Of a DNA stretch of 64,000 bases, positions 16,206 to 24,662 are shown one piece after another (within the stretch, counting starts at the first letter, position 1; every line of letters begins with the position of its first letter). This stretch comes from Allobosea sp. (GTDB taxonomy: Bacteria > Pseudomonadota > Alphaproteobacteria > Rhizobiales > Beijerinckiaceae): contig NZ_JAFKFX010000045.1 in the NCBI RefSeq assembly GCF_017308075.1, positions 1 to 64,000 on the forward strand. The letters are read 5' to 3'. Position numbers and translations under genes: made by a program. The notes under the pieces are model-generated. The model saw nothing but the letters and a program-made list of their open reading frames with translations, did no database searches and was not told where the DNA came from.

Positions 16206-17590
16206 GCTGCCCTGCCTGGCAGGGCCGCCAGAAGGGCCTGTCCGCCCTGCCTCGCGCTCAGGCGCCCGGTCGCATCCGTGATGTCCATGCGCTGCAGCCA
16301 GGCCTCGAACTCGGGGACGCGCTTCAGGCCGAGAACTTCCCGGATATAGAGCTGATCATGGAATGAGGTCGACTGGTAGTTCAGCATCACATCGTCGGCG
16401 CCGGGCACGCCCATGATGAAATTGACGCCGGCCGTGCCCAGCAGGGTCAGCAGCGTGTCCATGTCGTCCTGATCGGCCTCGGCATGATTGGTGTAGCAGA
16501 TGTCGCAACCCATCGGCACGCCCAGCAGCTTGCCGCAGAAATGGTCTTCCAGCCCAGCCCGGATGATCTGCTTGCCGTCATAGAGATATTCCGGCCCGAT
16601 GAAGCCGACCACGGTATTGACCAGTAGCGGCTCGTAGGCCCGGCAGACGGCATAGGCGCGCGCTTCGAGCGTCTGCTGGTCGACGCCGTGATGGGCGTTG
16701 GCCGAAAGGGCTGAGCCCTGGCCGGTTTCGAAATACATCAGGTTGTCGCCGGTCGTGCCGCGTTGCTGCGAGCGGCCGGCCTCCATCCCCTCCTGCAGAA
16801 GGGAAAGGTCGATGCCGAAGGAGGCGTTGGCGGCCTGCGTGCCCGCGACGGACTGGAAGACGAGGTCGACTGGCGCGCCTTGCCCGATCAGAGCGATCGC
16901 ACTGGTGACATGCGTCAGGACGCAGCCCTGCGTGGGGATCTCGAAGCGGGCGATCAGCTCGTCGAGTAGGCGCAGCAGCTCGCCGATCCGGCCGAGGCTG
17001 TCCGAGGCCGGGTTGATGCCGATCACCGCATCGCCACAGCCATAGCTCAGCCCGTCTATGATCGAGGCGAGGATGCCGGCGGCATCGTCGGTCGGGTGAT
17101 TGGGCTGGAGGCGCACAGCGAGCCGCCCGGGCAGGCCGAGCGTATTGCGGAAACGGCTGACGACCCGGCATTTGCGCGCGACCAGGATCAGGTCCTGGTT
17201 GCGCATCAGCTTCGACACCGCCGCCGCCATTTCCGGCGTGATGCCCCGGGCGAGCCGGGCCAGCACCTCGCTCGTCGCCGCATCGGAGCAGAGCCAGTCG
17301 CGGAACTCGCCGACGGTGAGCGCGGCGACCGGCGCGAAGGCCGCCGCATCATGCGTGTCGATGATGAGGCGTGTGACCTCGTCGTCCTCGTAAGGGATCA
17401 GCGCTTCATGCAGGAAGGTCCGCAGCGGCAGGTCCGCCAGCGCGATCCGCGCCGCCATGATCTCCTGCATGCTGCCGGCGGCGAGCCCCGCCAGCTGGTC
17501 GCCGGAGCGCGGCGGCGACGCCTTCGCCATCAGCTCGCGGAGATCGGCGAAGGCATGGCTGGTTCCGCCGACCGCGACGCGATACCCCAT
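16202..17590 (-). CDS. eutB: Ethanolamine ammonia-lyase, large subunit
   Basis: A 462-residue EutB, matching the usual length of about 453-465. It carries the TIM-barrel active site and the binding site for adenosylcobalamin. Recognisable blocks are HHGVDQQTLEARAYA, VVGFIGPEYLYDG and MGCDICYTNHAEADQDD. A strong GGGAGGGAGA ribosome binding site precedes the ATG. It begins 68 bp after the LivF-type ATPase gene, a gap that could hold its own weak promoter. The product acetaldehyde would have to be oxidised by an enzyme encoded elsewhere. Confidence 0.96.
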   Translation of the reverse strand: MGYRVAVGGTSHAFADLRELMAKASPPRSGDQLAGLAAGSMQEIMAARIALADLPLRTFLHEALIPYEDDEVTRLIIDTHDAAAFAPVAALTVGEFRDWLCSDAATSEVLARLARGITPEMAAAVSKLMRNQDLILVARKCRVVSRFRNTLGLPGRLAVRLQPNHPTDDAAGILASIIDGLSYGCGDAVIGINPASDSLGRIGELLRLLDELIARFEIPTQGCVLTHVTSAIALIGQGAPVDLVFQSVAGTQAANASFGIDLSLLQEGMEAGRSQQRGTTGDNLMYFETGQGSALSANAHHGVDQQTLEARAYAVCRAYEPLLVNTVVGFIGPEYLYDGKQIIRAGLEDHFCGKLLGVPMGCDICYTNHAEADQDDMDTLLTLLGTAGVNFIMGVPGADDVMLNYQSTSFHDQLYIREVLGLKRVPEFEAWLQRMDITDATGRLSARQGGQALLAALPGRAA

Positions 17591-17658
17591 TTGCCTGTCT
17601 CCCTCCCCAGCTCTCGCCAGAGCACGGTCCGGTCATCGCGTTGGAGGCGGACCTGCCT

Positions 17659-18357
17659 CTACAGATTCAGGAAGCGGTCCTTGACCGCACTATCGCTTCG
17701 CAACGCCTCGCTCGTGCCGCGCCAGACGACGCGGCCCTTCTCCAGCACGATATGCCGGTCGGCGATCTTGGCCAGCGCATCGACATTCTTGTCGATCACT
17801 AGGATCGACTCGCCTTCCGCCTTCAGCGCCGCGAGGCAGGCCCAGATCTCCTGACGGATGATCGGCGCGAGCCCCTCGGTCGCCTCGTCGAGGATGACGA
17901 GCTTGGGATTGGTCATCAGTGCCCGGCCGATCGCCAGCATCTGCTGCTCGCCGCCGGAAAGCTGGTTGCCGCGGTTGGCGCGGCGCTCCCTGAGCCGTGG
18001 CAGGAAGGCGTAGACCCGCTCCAGCGTCCAGCGCGGCTGGCCGAAGCGGCTGGCCGCCGTCGCGATCAGGTTCTCCTCGACCGAGAGCGTCGGGAAGATC
18101 TGGCGGCCTTCCGGGACGAGGCCGATCCCGGCCTGGGCGAGGTGGAAGGGCGCGCTGCCGGTGAGGTCGACGCCGCCGAAGCTGACGCGCCCGGCCTTCG
18201 GGCGGATCAGCCCCATGATCGAACGGATCGTCGTGGTCTTGCCCATTCCGTTGCGGCCGAGCAGGGTCACGACCTCGCCGGCGCCGACCGCAAGATCGAC
18301 GCCGAACAGGATCTGCGCCTCGCCATAGCCGGCATCGAGGTTCTCGACCGTCAGCAC
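17659..18357 (-). CDS. Branched-chain/HAAT-type ABC transporter ATPase (LivF-like)
   Basis: A 232-residue ATPase. Walker A is GRNGMGKT (34-41), the signature is LSGGEQQ, and Walker B ends in LDEATEGLAP, typical of LivF. It powers uptake together with the LivG-like ATPase and the two permeases encoded upstream in the same operon. Only 3 bp separate it from the LivG-like gene. The imported compound is not branched-chain amino acid by default: this transporter class also carries aromatic acids, urea, amides and other small molecules. Confidence 0.93.
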   Translation of the reverse strand: MLTVENLDAGYGEAQILFGVDLAVGAGEVVTLLGRNGMGKTTTIRSIMGLIRPKAGRVSFGGVDLTGSAPFHLAQAGIGLVPEGRQIFPTLSVEENLIATAASRFGQPRWTLERVYAFLPRLRERRANRGNQLSGGEQQMLAIGRALMTNPKLVILDEATEGLAPIIRQEIWACLAALKAEGESILVIDKNVDALAKIADRHIVLEKGRVVWRGTSEALRSDSAVKDRFLNL

Positions 18358-18360
18358 GGT

Positions 18361-19110
18361 TCAGCCCTCCTCGCCGAGATAGGCTTCGCGCACGGCCGGG
18401 TCGGCCCTGACGGCGGCCGGCTCGCCCGAGGCGATGACGCGGCCATAGACCAGCACGCTGACCTTGTCGGCGAGCGCGAACACCGCCGCCATGTCGTGCT
18501 CGACCAGGAGCATGGCATAGCGGCCCTTCAGGCTGGAGAGCAGCTCGATCAAGCGCTCGCCTTCCTCGCGGCCTACGCCGGCCAAGGGCTCGTCGAGCAG
18601 GATCGCGGCCGGCTCCAGCGCCAGCGCCATGGCGAGTTCGAGCGCCCGCTTCTCGCCATGCGAGAGGCGCCCGGCAGGAACCTCGGCACGGTCGGCGAGG
18701 CCTACCGCCTCCAGCGCCGCCAGGGCAGGGCGGTTCAGCGCCGCGTCGCGCGCCGCATTACGGAACAGTGAGAGCGGATGCGCCACCTTGGCCTGCACGC
18801 CGAGTGCGACATTCTCCAGCACCGAAAGCGAGGCGATCGTCGAGGTGATCTGGAAGGTGCGGGCGAGGCCGCGCCGCGCCCGCTTCTCCGGCGTCAGCGC
18901 CGAAATGTCCTCGCCGCGAAAGCGGATCGCGCCGCTGTCGGGCTTGAGCATGCCGGAGATCTGGTGGACCAGCGTGGTCTTGCCGGCGCCGTTCGGGCCG
19001 ATCAGCGCATGCAGTTCGCCGGGTGCCACGGAGAGGCTGACATCGTCGGTGACCTTGAGCGCACCGAAGGATTTGCGCACGGATTCGAGCGTGAGGACGG
19101 GCTGTTTCAT
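18361..19110 (-). CDS. Branched-chain/HAAT-type ABC transporter ATPase (LivG-like)
   Basis: A 249-residue ATPase. Walker A is GPNGAGKT (38-45), and the signature reads LSHGEKR, the LivG-type variant of LSGGQ. The Walker B segment is AILLDEPLAGVG. The start ATG at 19110 overlaps the stop of the LivM-like permease gene by 4 bp, which fixes it; the longer open frame upstream reads through the permease gene and is not real. It forms the second nucleotide-binding subunit of the complex. Confidence 0.93.
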   Translation of the reverse strand: MKQPVLTLESVRKSFGALKVTDDVSLSVAPGELHALIGPNGAGKTTLVHQISGMLKPDSGAIRFRGEDISALTPEKRARRGLARTFQITSTIASLSVLENVALGVQAKVAHPLSLFRNAARDAALNRPALAALEAVGLADRAEVPAGRLSHGEKRALELAMALALEPAAILLDEPLAGVGREEGERLIELLSSLKGRYAMLLVEHDMAAVFALADKVSVLVYGRVIASGEPAAVRADPAVREAYLGEEG

Positions 19111-20102
19111 GCGCCGCCACCCCCGCCCAGCTTGCGCAGCATGCCGACGATGCCGCCACGGGTGAACAGCACGAAAAGAATGATCAGCGGCCCGAAGATC
19201 ACCCGCCAATGCTCGGTCAGATGCGAGAGCCCGTCTTCGGCGATGAGATAGGCGATGGCGCCGATGATCGCGCCATGCAGCGAGCCGACGCCGCCGAGCA
19301 CCGCCATGAAGATCAGCTCGCCCGAGCGCTGCCAGGACATGAAGGCCGGGCTGACGAAATCGGTATGGTTGGCGAGGAAGAAGCCGGCGATCCCTGCGAC
19401 CATGCCGCTGATCACATAGGCGACGAGCCGTATGCGGGTGACGTCGAAGCCGGTGACCGAGACCCGCACCGGATTCTCGCGCGCCGCCCGCAGGATGCGT
19501 CCGAAGCGCGAGGCGACGAGGATGCGGACCAGCGCATAGCAGCCGGCGAGTGCGGCGAGCACGCAATAGAAGAAGCCCGTGCGGGTCGAGAACAGATCGA
19601 GGCCGGCAATGGTGCTCTTCGCGTAGAGCGTCAGCCCGTCATCGCCGCCATAGGCCGAGAGCGCCTGCGCCAGGAAATAGACCATCTGGCCGAAGGCGAG
19701 CGTGATCATGATGAAGGTGACGCCGCGGGTGCGCAGGCAGATCGCCCCGGTGATCGCGGCGAACAGGGCGCAGATGCCGAGCACCACCGGCAGGATCAGC
19801 AGCGCCTCGGCCTGTCCTTCGGTGATCATGATGCCGGTGACATAGGCGCCTATGCCGAGGAAGGCGGCGTGGCCGAAGGAGACGAGCCCGCCGACGCCGA
19901 GGATGAGGTCGAGCGAGAGCGCCGCGATCGCGAAGATCATCGCCCGCGTCAGCAGAGCGAGCCAGCCGGAGGGCATGCCGAGGCTGACGGCGAGCGGCGC
20001 CAGCGCCAGCAGCCCAAAGAGCAGGATCGGCAGCAGCAGCCGGCCGCGCCTGCGCGGGGCCGGGGCGGCCACCGTCTCCGCCAGCGCCGGAGCCGTGCTC
20101 AT
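19107..20102 (-). CDS. Branched-chain/HAAT-type ABC transporter permease (LivM-like)
   Basis: A 331-residue inner-membrane permease with about nine hydrophobic segments. The family block LDLILGVGGLVSFGHAAFLGIGAY is present, here cited by its start LDLILGVGG and end FLGIGAY. The N-terminal 20 residues contain a basic APRRRGR stretch before the first helix. It overlaps the LivH-like gene upstream and the LivG-like gene downstream by 4 bp each, so the transporter subunits are translationally coupled. Confidence 0.93.
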   Translation of the reverse strand: MSTAPALAETVAAPAPRRRGRLLLPILLFGLLALAPLAVSLGMPSGWLALLTRAMIFAIAALSLDLILGVGGLVSFGHAAFLGIGAYVTGIMITEGQAEALLILPVVLGICALFAAITGAICLRTRGVTFIMITLAFGQMVYFLAQALSAYGGDDGLTLYAKSTIAGLDLFSTRTGFFYCVLAALAGCYALVRILVASRFGRILRAARENPVRVSVTGFDVTRIRLVAYVISGMVAGIAGFFLANHTDFVSPAFMSWQRSGELIFMAVLGGVGSLHGAIIGAIAYLIAEDGLSHLTEHWRVIFGPLIILFVLFTRGGIVGMLRKLGGGGGA

Positions 20103-21025
20103 GTGCGACCCCGCGAGGGCAGGAGCCCCTCAGGCCTCAGAAACAGCACCACCGCCATCAGGAGGTAGATCAGCATGGAGGAGAGGGCGGCGCCGGTGGC
20201 CCGGGCCGAGGGCGCGCTCATGAACAGGCGCAGCAAATCGTTCATGAAGGAGCGGCCGAGCGTGTCGACGAGGCCGACGATCAGGGCCGCGACGAAGGCG
20301 CCGCGGATCGAGCCGATGCCGCCGATGACGATGACGACGAAGGCGAGGATCAGGACGGTGTCGCCCATGCCGGGCTCGACCGAGAGGATCGGCGCCGCCA
20401 TCGCCCCCGCGAAGCCGGCCAGCATGGTGCCGAAGGCGAAGACGATCATGAACAGCTTGCGGATGTCGACGCCGAGCGCCGAGACCATCGGGGCGTTCGA
20501 GGCGCCGGCGCGCAGCAGCATGCCGGTGCGGGTGCGGTCGACGACGAACCAGAGCAGCAGGCCGACGGCGAGCCCCGCCCCGATCAGTGCGAAGCGGTAG
20601 GTCGGATAGAGGATGCCGTCCAGCAGCGCGACATTGCCAGAGAGGAACTCCGGCACCGGCACCGAGAGCGGAGCCGCGCCCCAGATGATCTTGACGCCCT
20701 GGTTGAGCAGCAGGATCAGCCCGAAGGTCGCCAGCACCTGGTCGAGATGGTCGCGTTCGTAGAGATGTCGGAAGACCAGGAATTCGAGCGCGAGGCCGAA
20801 GACCAGCGCCGCCGCCAGCGCCAGTACAAGCCCGAGCACGAAGGAGCCGGTCAGCGCGACGAAGGTCACCGCCAGATAGGCGCCGAGCATGTACTGCACG
20901 CCATGCGCCAGGTTGATGAAATCCATCACGCCGAAAACGAGGGTCAGCCCTGCCGCCACCAGGAACAGCAGGATGCCGAACTGCAGCCCGTTCAGGATCT
21001 GGACAAGGAGGAGGCCGGTGGTCAT
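20099..21025 (-). CDS. Branched-chain/HAAT-type ABC transporter permease (LivH-like)
   Basis: A 308-residue permease with about eight hydrophobic segments and the family blocks TLVFGVMDFINLAHG and, near the end, VIVIGGIGSIRGAFVAA. The ATG at 21025 is chosen; a TTG four codons upstream (21037) is possible. It is separated from its binding-protein gene by a spacer with a palindromic repeat at 21061-21162, which could make the binding-protein part of the transcript more abundant. Confidence 0.92.
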   Translation of the reverse strand: MTTGLLLVQILNGLQFGILLFLVAAGLTLVFGVMDFINLAHGVQYMLGAYLAVTFVALTGSFVLGLVLALAAALVFGLALEFLVFRHLYERDHLDQVLATFGLILLLNQGVKIIWGAAPLSVPVPEFLSGNVALLDGILYPTYRFALIGAGLAVGLLLWFVVDRTRTGMLLRAGASNAPMVSALGVDIRKLFMIVFAFGTMLAGFAGAMAAPILSVEPGMGDTVLILAFVVIVIGGIGSIRGAFVAALIVGLVDTLGRSFMNDLLRLFMSAPSARATGAALSSMLIYLLMAVVLFLRPEGLLPSRGRT

Positions 21026-21060
21026 GCGCTTGCGCAACTCGGCTTAAGAACAACAGACGC

Positions 21061-21162
21061 CGTCATCCCGGCCGCAGCGAAGCGGAGGGCCGGAACCCAT
21101 GCCTGAACATCGGTCGGTCTGGCATGGATCCCGGGTCGGGCTGAAGCCCGCCCGGGATGACC
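21061..21162. repeat. Intergenic palindromic repeat, copy 2
   Basis: Left end CGTCATCCCGGCC with GCAGCGAAGCGGAG, right end GGGCTGAAGCCC then CCCGGGATGACC. The two ends can pair into a long imperfect hairpin. It lies between the binding-protein gene and the first permease gene of the Liv-type operon. It is the best preserved copy of this repeat class in the window. Confidence 0.75.
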
Positions 21163-21190
21163 ATTCAGGTCGCGGTGAAGGACGAAAGCG

Positions 21191-22360
21191 TCACTTCAGC
21201 GCGCAATCCTTGGCGTGCGGATCGGCGTAGTCCGTGAACACCTTCTGGGCGATCTCGGTCTGGAACTTGCCGTCCGGCCGCTTGGCGACCTTGACCAGGT
21301 AGAAGTCCTGGATCGGGTAGCCATTGGTGTTGAACTTGAACTTGCCGCGAAGCGAGGTGAAATCGGCCTTCTTGAGCGCGGCGCGCAGCTTGTCCTTGTC
21401 GCCGGTGCCGCCCGCCGCCTTCACGGCCGAGTCGATCAGCTGCGCGGCGTCGAAGGCCTGCTGGGCATAGGAGCCGGGCACGATCTTGTAGGCCGCCTCA
21501 TAGGCCGCGACGAACTTCTTCGTCTGCGGATTGTCCATGTTCGGCGCCCAGGTCATGCCGCCGAACATGCCGACCGCGGCGTCCTGCTGCGCCGGCAGGG
21601 TCGACTCGTCGACCGTGAAGGCGGAGAGGAACGGCACCTTGCCGGTGAGGCCGGCCTGCGACCACTGCTTGACGAAGTTGACGCCGAGGCCGCCGGGCAG
21701 GAAGGCGAAGACCACGTCGGGCTTCGCCGAAGCGATCTTGGCGAGCTCGGCCGAGAAATCGAGCGAGGTCAGCGGGACATAGACCTCGTCGAGGACCTCG
21801 CCCTTGAAATAGCGCTTGAAGCCGGCCAGCGAGTCCTTACCCGCCTGGTAGTTCGGCGCGATGATATAGGCCTTCTTGTAGTTCTGGTCCTGGGCGTATT
21901 TGCCGAGCACCTCGTGGACCTGGTCGTTCTGGTACGAGGTCACGAAGAAGTTCTGGTGGCAGGCCTTGCCGGCCATGGTCGACGGGCCGGCGTTCGGGCT
22001 GATCAGGATGGCGCCGGAATCCAGCACGGGTTTGGCGATCGCGCCAAGGATGTTGGAGAACACCGGGCCGACGACGAAGTCGACCTTACCGCCCTCGACG
22101 AAGCTGCGGACCTTGCCGACCGCGACATCGGGCTTCAGCTCGTCGTCGATGATGGTGATCTGCACCGGCACGCCGCCGAGCTTGCCGCCGTTCTGGTCGA
22201 CCGCGAGCTGGAAGCCGTCGCGAACCTGCTGGCCGAGGGCCGCCGCAGGCCCGGTCAGCACGCTGACCACGCCGATCTTCAAGGGTTCCTGCGCCTGGGC
22301 GCTCGAAAGCCCGAGGGCGAGCATGCCGGCGCTGAGCGACAATGCGAATTTGAGATTCAT
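21191..22360 (-). CDS. Periplasmic binding protein of HAAT-type ABC transporter
   Basis: A 389-residue secreted protein. A signal peptide (residues 1-23, ending SSAQAQ) precedes a type I periplasmic fold starting KIGVVSVLTGPAAALGQQ. A binding-site-type motif SPNAGPS lies in the middle. Relatives of this branch bind aromatic acids as well as amino acids, so the ligand is open. A GGGAGGA ribosome binding site precedes the ATG at 22360. About 85 bp upstream lies a palindrome nearly identical to the operator of the flavin monooxygenase gene at 12972. Confidence 0.92.
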   Translation of the reverse strand: MNLKFALSLSAGMLALGLSSAQAQEPLKIGVVSVLTGPAAALGQQVRDGFQLAVDQNGGKLGGVPVQITIIDDELKPDVAVGKVRSFVEGGKVDFVVGPVFSNILGAIAKPVLDSGAILISPNAGPSTMAGKACHQNFFVTSYQNDQVHEVLGKYAQDQNYKKAYIIAPNYQAGKDSLAGFKRYFKGEVLDEVYVPLTSLDFSAELAKIASAKPDVVFAFLPGGLGVNFVKQWSQAGLTGKVPFLSAFTVDESTLPAQQDAAVGMFGGMTWAPNMDNPQTKKFVAAYEAAYKIVPGSYAQQAFDAAQLIDSAVKAAGGTGDKDKLRAALKKADFTSLRGKFKFNTNGYPIQDFYLVKVAKRPDGKFQTEIAQKVFTDYADPHAKDCALK

Positions 22361-22444
22361 GTCTGATGTCCTCCCGGGACGTGCCAGATACGGCCGCCGG
22401 CGGGGTTCCCCATCCCCGTCCAGACGGCGTCGGCAGTCATATTG

Positions 22445-22458
22445 TTTCAAGCTTAAAA
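22445..22458. promoter_or_regulatory. Palindromic operator before the Liv-type operon
   Basis: TTTCAAGCTTAAAA is an imperfect palindrome that differs by one base from the core TTTCAAGCTTGAAA at 12936-12949. It lies 85 bp upstream of the binding-protein ATG, where an operator would be expected. A common repressor or activator for both sites is inferred; no candidate regulator gene is in the window. Confidence 0.55.
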
Positions 22459-22508
22459 TATCTGCAAGGGGGGTCCTGCGGGTAATTTTCGTGCGTGGAT
22501 CGAGGCGC

Positions 22509-22614
22509 TATTCTCGGGCGGAGCGAAGCGCAGACCCGAGCAATTCCAGACGAGAAGGCGCTTTACGGCGCCTCCTTCGGCAAGAGATGCCCCGGGTCAA
22601 GCCCGAGCATGACG
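22509..22614. repeat. Intergenic palindromic repeat, copy 3
   Basis: Contains ATTCTCGGGCGGAGCGAAGC on the left and CCCCGGGTCAAGCCCGAGCA then TGACG on the right, with a second inner hairpin (GAAGGCGC / GCGCCTCC-like). It lies between the 3' end of the nucleoside transporter operon and the upstream region of the Liv-type operon. It resembles copy 5 at 62117-62220. Confidence 0.7.
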
Positions 22615-22631
22615 CTTACTCGATAGCAGCC

Positions 22632-23708
22632 TCAGGCCTGCACGCCGTCGACATACCAGTCCATCTTGGACAGCATCTCGTCGCTGGCGGTCTCGCCGGC
22701 CTTCAGGCGCAGCGTGCCCTTCTGGTCCTTGAGCTCGCCGGTAAAGGGGTGGAACGTGCCGGCGATGATGCCCTTCTGGACCTCGTCGGCTGCGGCCCGG
22801 GCCGCCGGCGTCATCGCCGCGTTGTAGGGCGCCATCTTGACCATGCCTTCCTTGAGGCCGTGCCAGACGTCGCCGGTCTTCCAGGTTCCGTCCATGACCT
22901 CCTTGACGCGCTTGATGTAGTAGCCCGACCAGTCGTCGACGATTGCGGTCAGATGCGCCTTCGGCGCGAAGGCGCTCATGTCGGAAGCCTGGCCGAAGGC
23001 GAACACGCCGCGCTGTTCAGCTGCCTGCAGCGGGGCGGCGGAATCGGTGTGCTGGGTGATCATGTCGGCGCCCTGGTCGATCAGCGCCTTGGCCGCGTCG
23101 GCCTCCTTGGCCGGATCGTACCAGGTCGAGGCCCAGATCACCTTGGTCTTGAAGTTCGGGTTCACCTTCCTGGCGGCGAGGTGGAAGGCGTTGATGCCCA
23201 TCACCACTTCCGGGATCGGGAAGGAGGCGACGTAGCCGGCCTGGCCCGATTTCGACATGTGCCCGGCGATGGTGCCGAGGACCGCGCGGCCCTCATAGAA
23301 GCGGGCATTATAGGTCGCGACGTTCTCGGCGCGCATATAGCCGGTGGCGTGCTCGAACTTGATCTTAGGGAACTGCTTGGCGACCTGGATCGTCGGGTTC
23401 ATGAAGCCGAACGAGGTGGCGAAGATGATCTGGTTGCCGGCCTGGGCGAGCTGGCGGATGGCGCGCGCCGCGTCCGGCCCCTCGGCCACGTTCTCGATGA
23501 AGCTGGTCTTGATCTTGGCGCCGTACTCCTTTTCGAGCGCCAGTCGGCCCTGGTCATGGGTCCAGGTGTAGCCGTGGTCGCCGATCGGGCCGACATAGAC
23601 GAAGCCGACGCCGAGCGGCGCCTGCGCCTGGGCTCCCCCGATGAGCGGCAGCGCCGAGGTCGCGGCAGCGCCGGCCAGAAGCGTCCTGCGGGTGATGATG
23701 GTCGACAT
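22632..23708 (-). CDS. BMP family (nucleoside-type) ABC transporter binding protein
   Basis: A 358-residue secreted protein of the Bmp/PnrA class, which binds purine nucleosides or related compounds. The signal peptide has a twin-arginine look (TRRTLLAGAA, residues 6-15), suggesting export by Tat. The mature start GVGFVYVGPIGDHGYTWTHD is typical of the class. A GGGGAG ribosome binding site precedes the ATG. It is the last gene of the minus-strand operon that begins with xdhA, so its cargo is probably a purine base or nucleoside. Confidence 0.92.
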   Translation of the reverse strand: MSTIITRRTLLAGAAATSALPLIGGAQAQAPLGVGFVYVGPIGDHGYTWTHDQGRLALEKEYGAKIKTSFIENVAEGPDAARAIRQLAQAGNQIIFATSFGFMNPTIQVAKQFPKIKFEHATGYMRAENVATYNARFYEGRAVLGTIAGHMSKSGQAGYVASFPIPEVVMGINAFHLAARKVNPNFKTKVIWASTWYDPAKEADAAKALIDQGADMITQHTDSAAPLQAAEQRGVFAFGQASDMSAFAPKAHLTAIVDDWSGYYIKRVKEVMDGTWKTGDVWHGLKEGMVKMAPYNAAMTPAARAAADEVQKGIIAGTFHPFTGELKDQKGTLRLKAGETASDEMLSKMDWYVDGVQA

Positions 23709-23738
23709 TGTCTGTGCTCCCCGTTGTCGGTTTCGGCG

Positions 23739-24662
23739 CTAGGGCGCCGGGAAAGGCTTGCCAAGGCAGGCGGGCGCGTTGCGGCCGCCGGTTCTCGTTC
23801 CTAGCGACATCATCGTCAGAACCACAATGGTCGCAAGGTAGGGTGTCATCGCCAGCACCTCCGGCGCGACCCAGTTGATGCCGGCGGCCTTGGCTTGCAA
23901 TTCGAAGGTCGCGACGGCGCCGAAGAGATAGGCGCCGAGCAGCAGCCGTCCCGGTTTCCAGGCGGCGAAGACGACGAGGGCGAGCGCGATCCAGCCGCGT
24001 CCGGCGGTCAGCCGGTCGGCCCACATCGGCGTCAGCGCCAGCGAGAAATAGGCGCCGCCGAGCCCGGCGAGCGCGCCACCGAAGCCGGTCGCGGCGGCCC
24101 TGATAGCGAGCACGCGATAGCCGATGGCATGGGCGGACTCGGCGTTCTCGCCGACGGCGCGCAGGATCAGCCCGGCCCGCGTGCGCCGCAGGAACAGGCT
24201 GACCGCGAGAACCAGCAGCAGCGAGAGATAGACCAGGGCGTCATGGCCGAAGACCAGGCGCAGCCATGGATGCGCGGCATAATCTGCCGGGAAGAGCGGT
24301 CCGAGCCGCTGGATGGTGCGGCCGACATAGCCGGCGCCGAACAGCGAGGAGACGCCAATCCCGAAGATGGTCAGCGCGAGCCCCGTCGCGACTTGGTTGG
24401 AGCCGAGGCCGAGCGTCAGCAGGGCGAAGATCATCGCCGCCAAGAGGCCGGCGACTGCCGCGGCGACGAGGCCGAGCGTGACGCTGCCGCTGCTGTAGGC
24501 GACCGCAAAGCCGGTCACCGCGCCGCAGAGCATCATGCCCTCGACGCCGAGATTGAGAACGCCGGCCTTCTCGGTGACGAGCTCGCCGAGGCCCGCCAGC
24601 AGGATCGGCGTCGCCGCCGCCGCCAGCGTCATGAAAATCGAGACGAGGATGACGCTGGTCAT
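23739..24662 (-). CDS. Nucleoside-type ABC transporter permease, second subunit
   Basis: A 307-residue permease of the YufQ/BMP-associated family, with the class-defining block EKAGVLNLGVEGMML near residue 35 and about eight to nine hydrophobic segments. It overlaps the preceding permease gene by 4 bp (ATGA), which fixes its start at 24662. The C-terminal end (RTGGRNAPACLGKPFPAP) is polar and cytoplasmic. Confidence 0.93.
   Translation of the reverse strand: MTSVILVSIFMTLAAAATPILLAGLGELVTEKAGVLNLGVEGMMLCGAVTGFAVAYSSGSVTLGLVAAAVAGLLAAMIFALLTLGLGSNQVATGLALTIFGIGVSSLFGAGYVGRTIQRLGPLFPADYAAHPWLRLVFGHDALVYLSLLLVLAVSLFLRRTRAGLILRAVGENAESAHAIGYRVLAIRAAATGFGGALAGLGGAYFSLALTPMWADRLTAGRGWIALALVVFAAWKPGRLLLGAYLFGAVATFELQAKAAGINWVAPEVLAMTPYLATIVVLTMMSLGTRTGGRNAPACLGKPFPAP

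Noticed and set aside
14890-17590. Possible ethanolamine microcompartment locus
   Set aside because: Looked for eutS/M/N/L/K-type shell proteins, eutA, eutH and aldehyde dehydrogenase around eutBC; none is present in the window.
21215-22366. 383-codon plus-strand open frame opposite the Liv-type binding protein
   Set aside because: Antisense shadow: no signal, domain or ribosome binding site, while the minus-strand frame has a signal peptide and family motifs.
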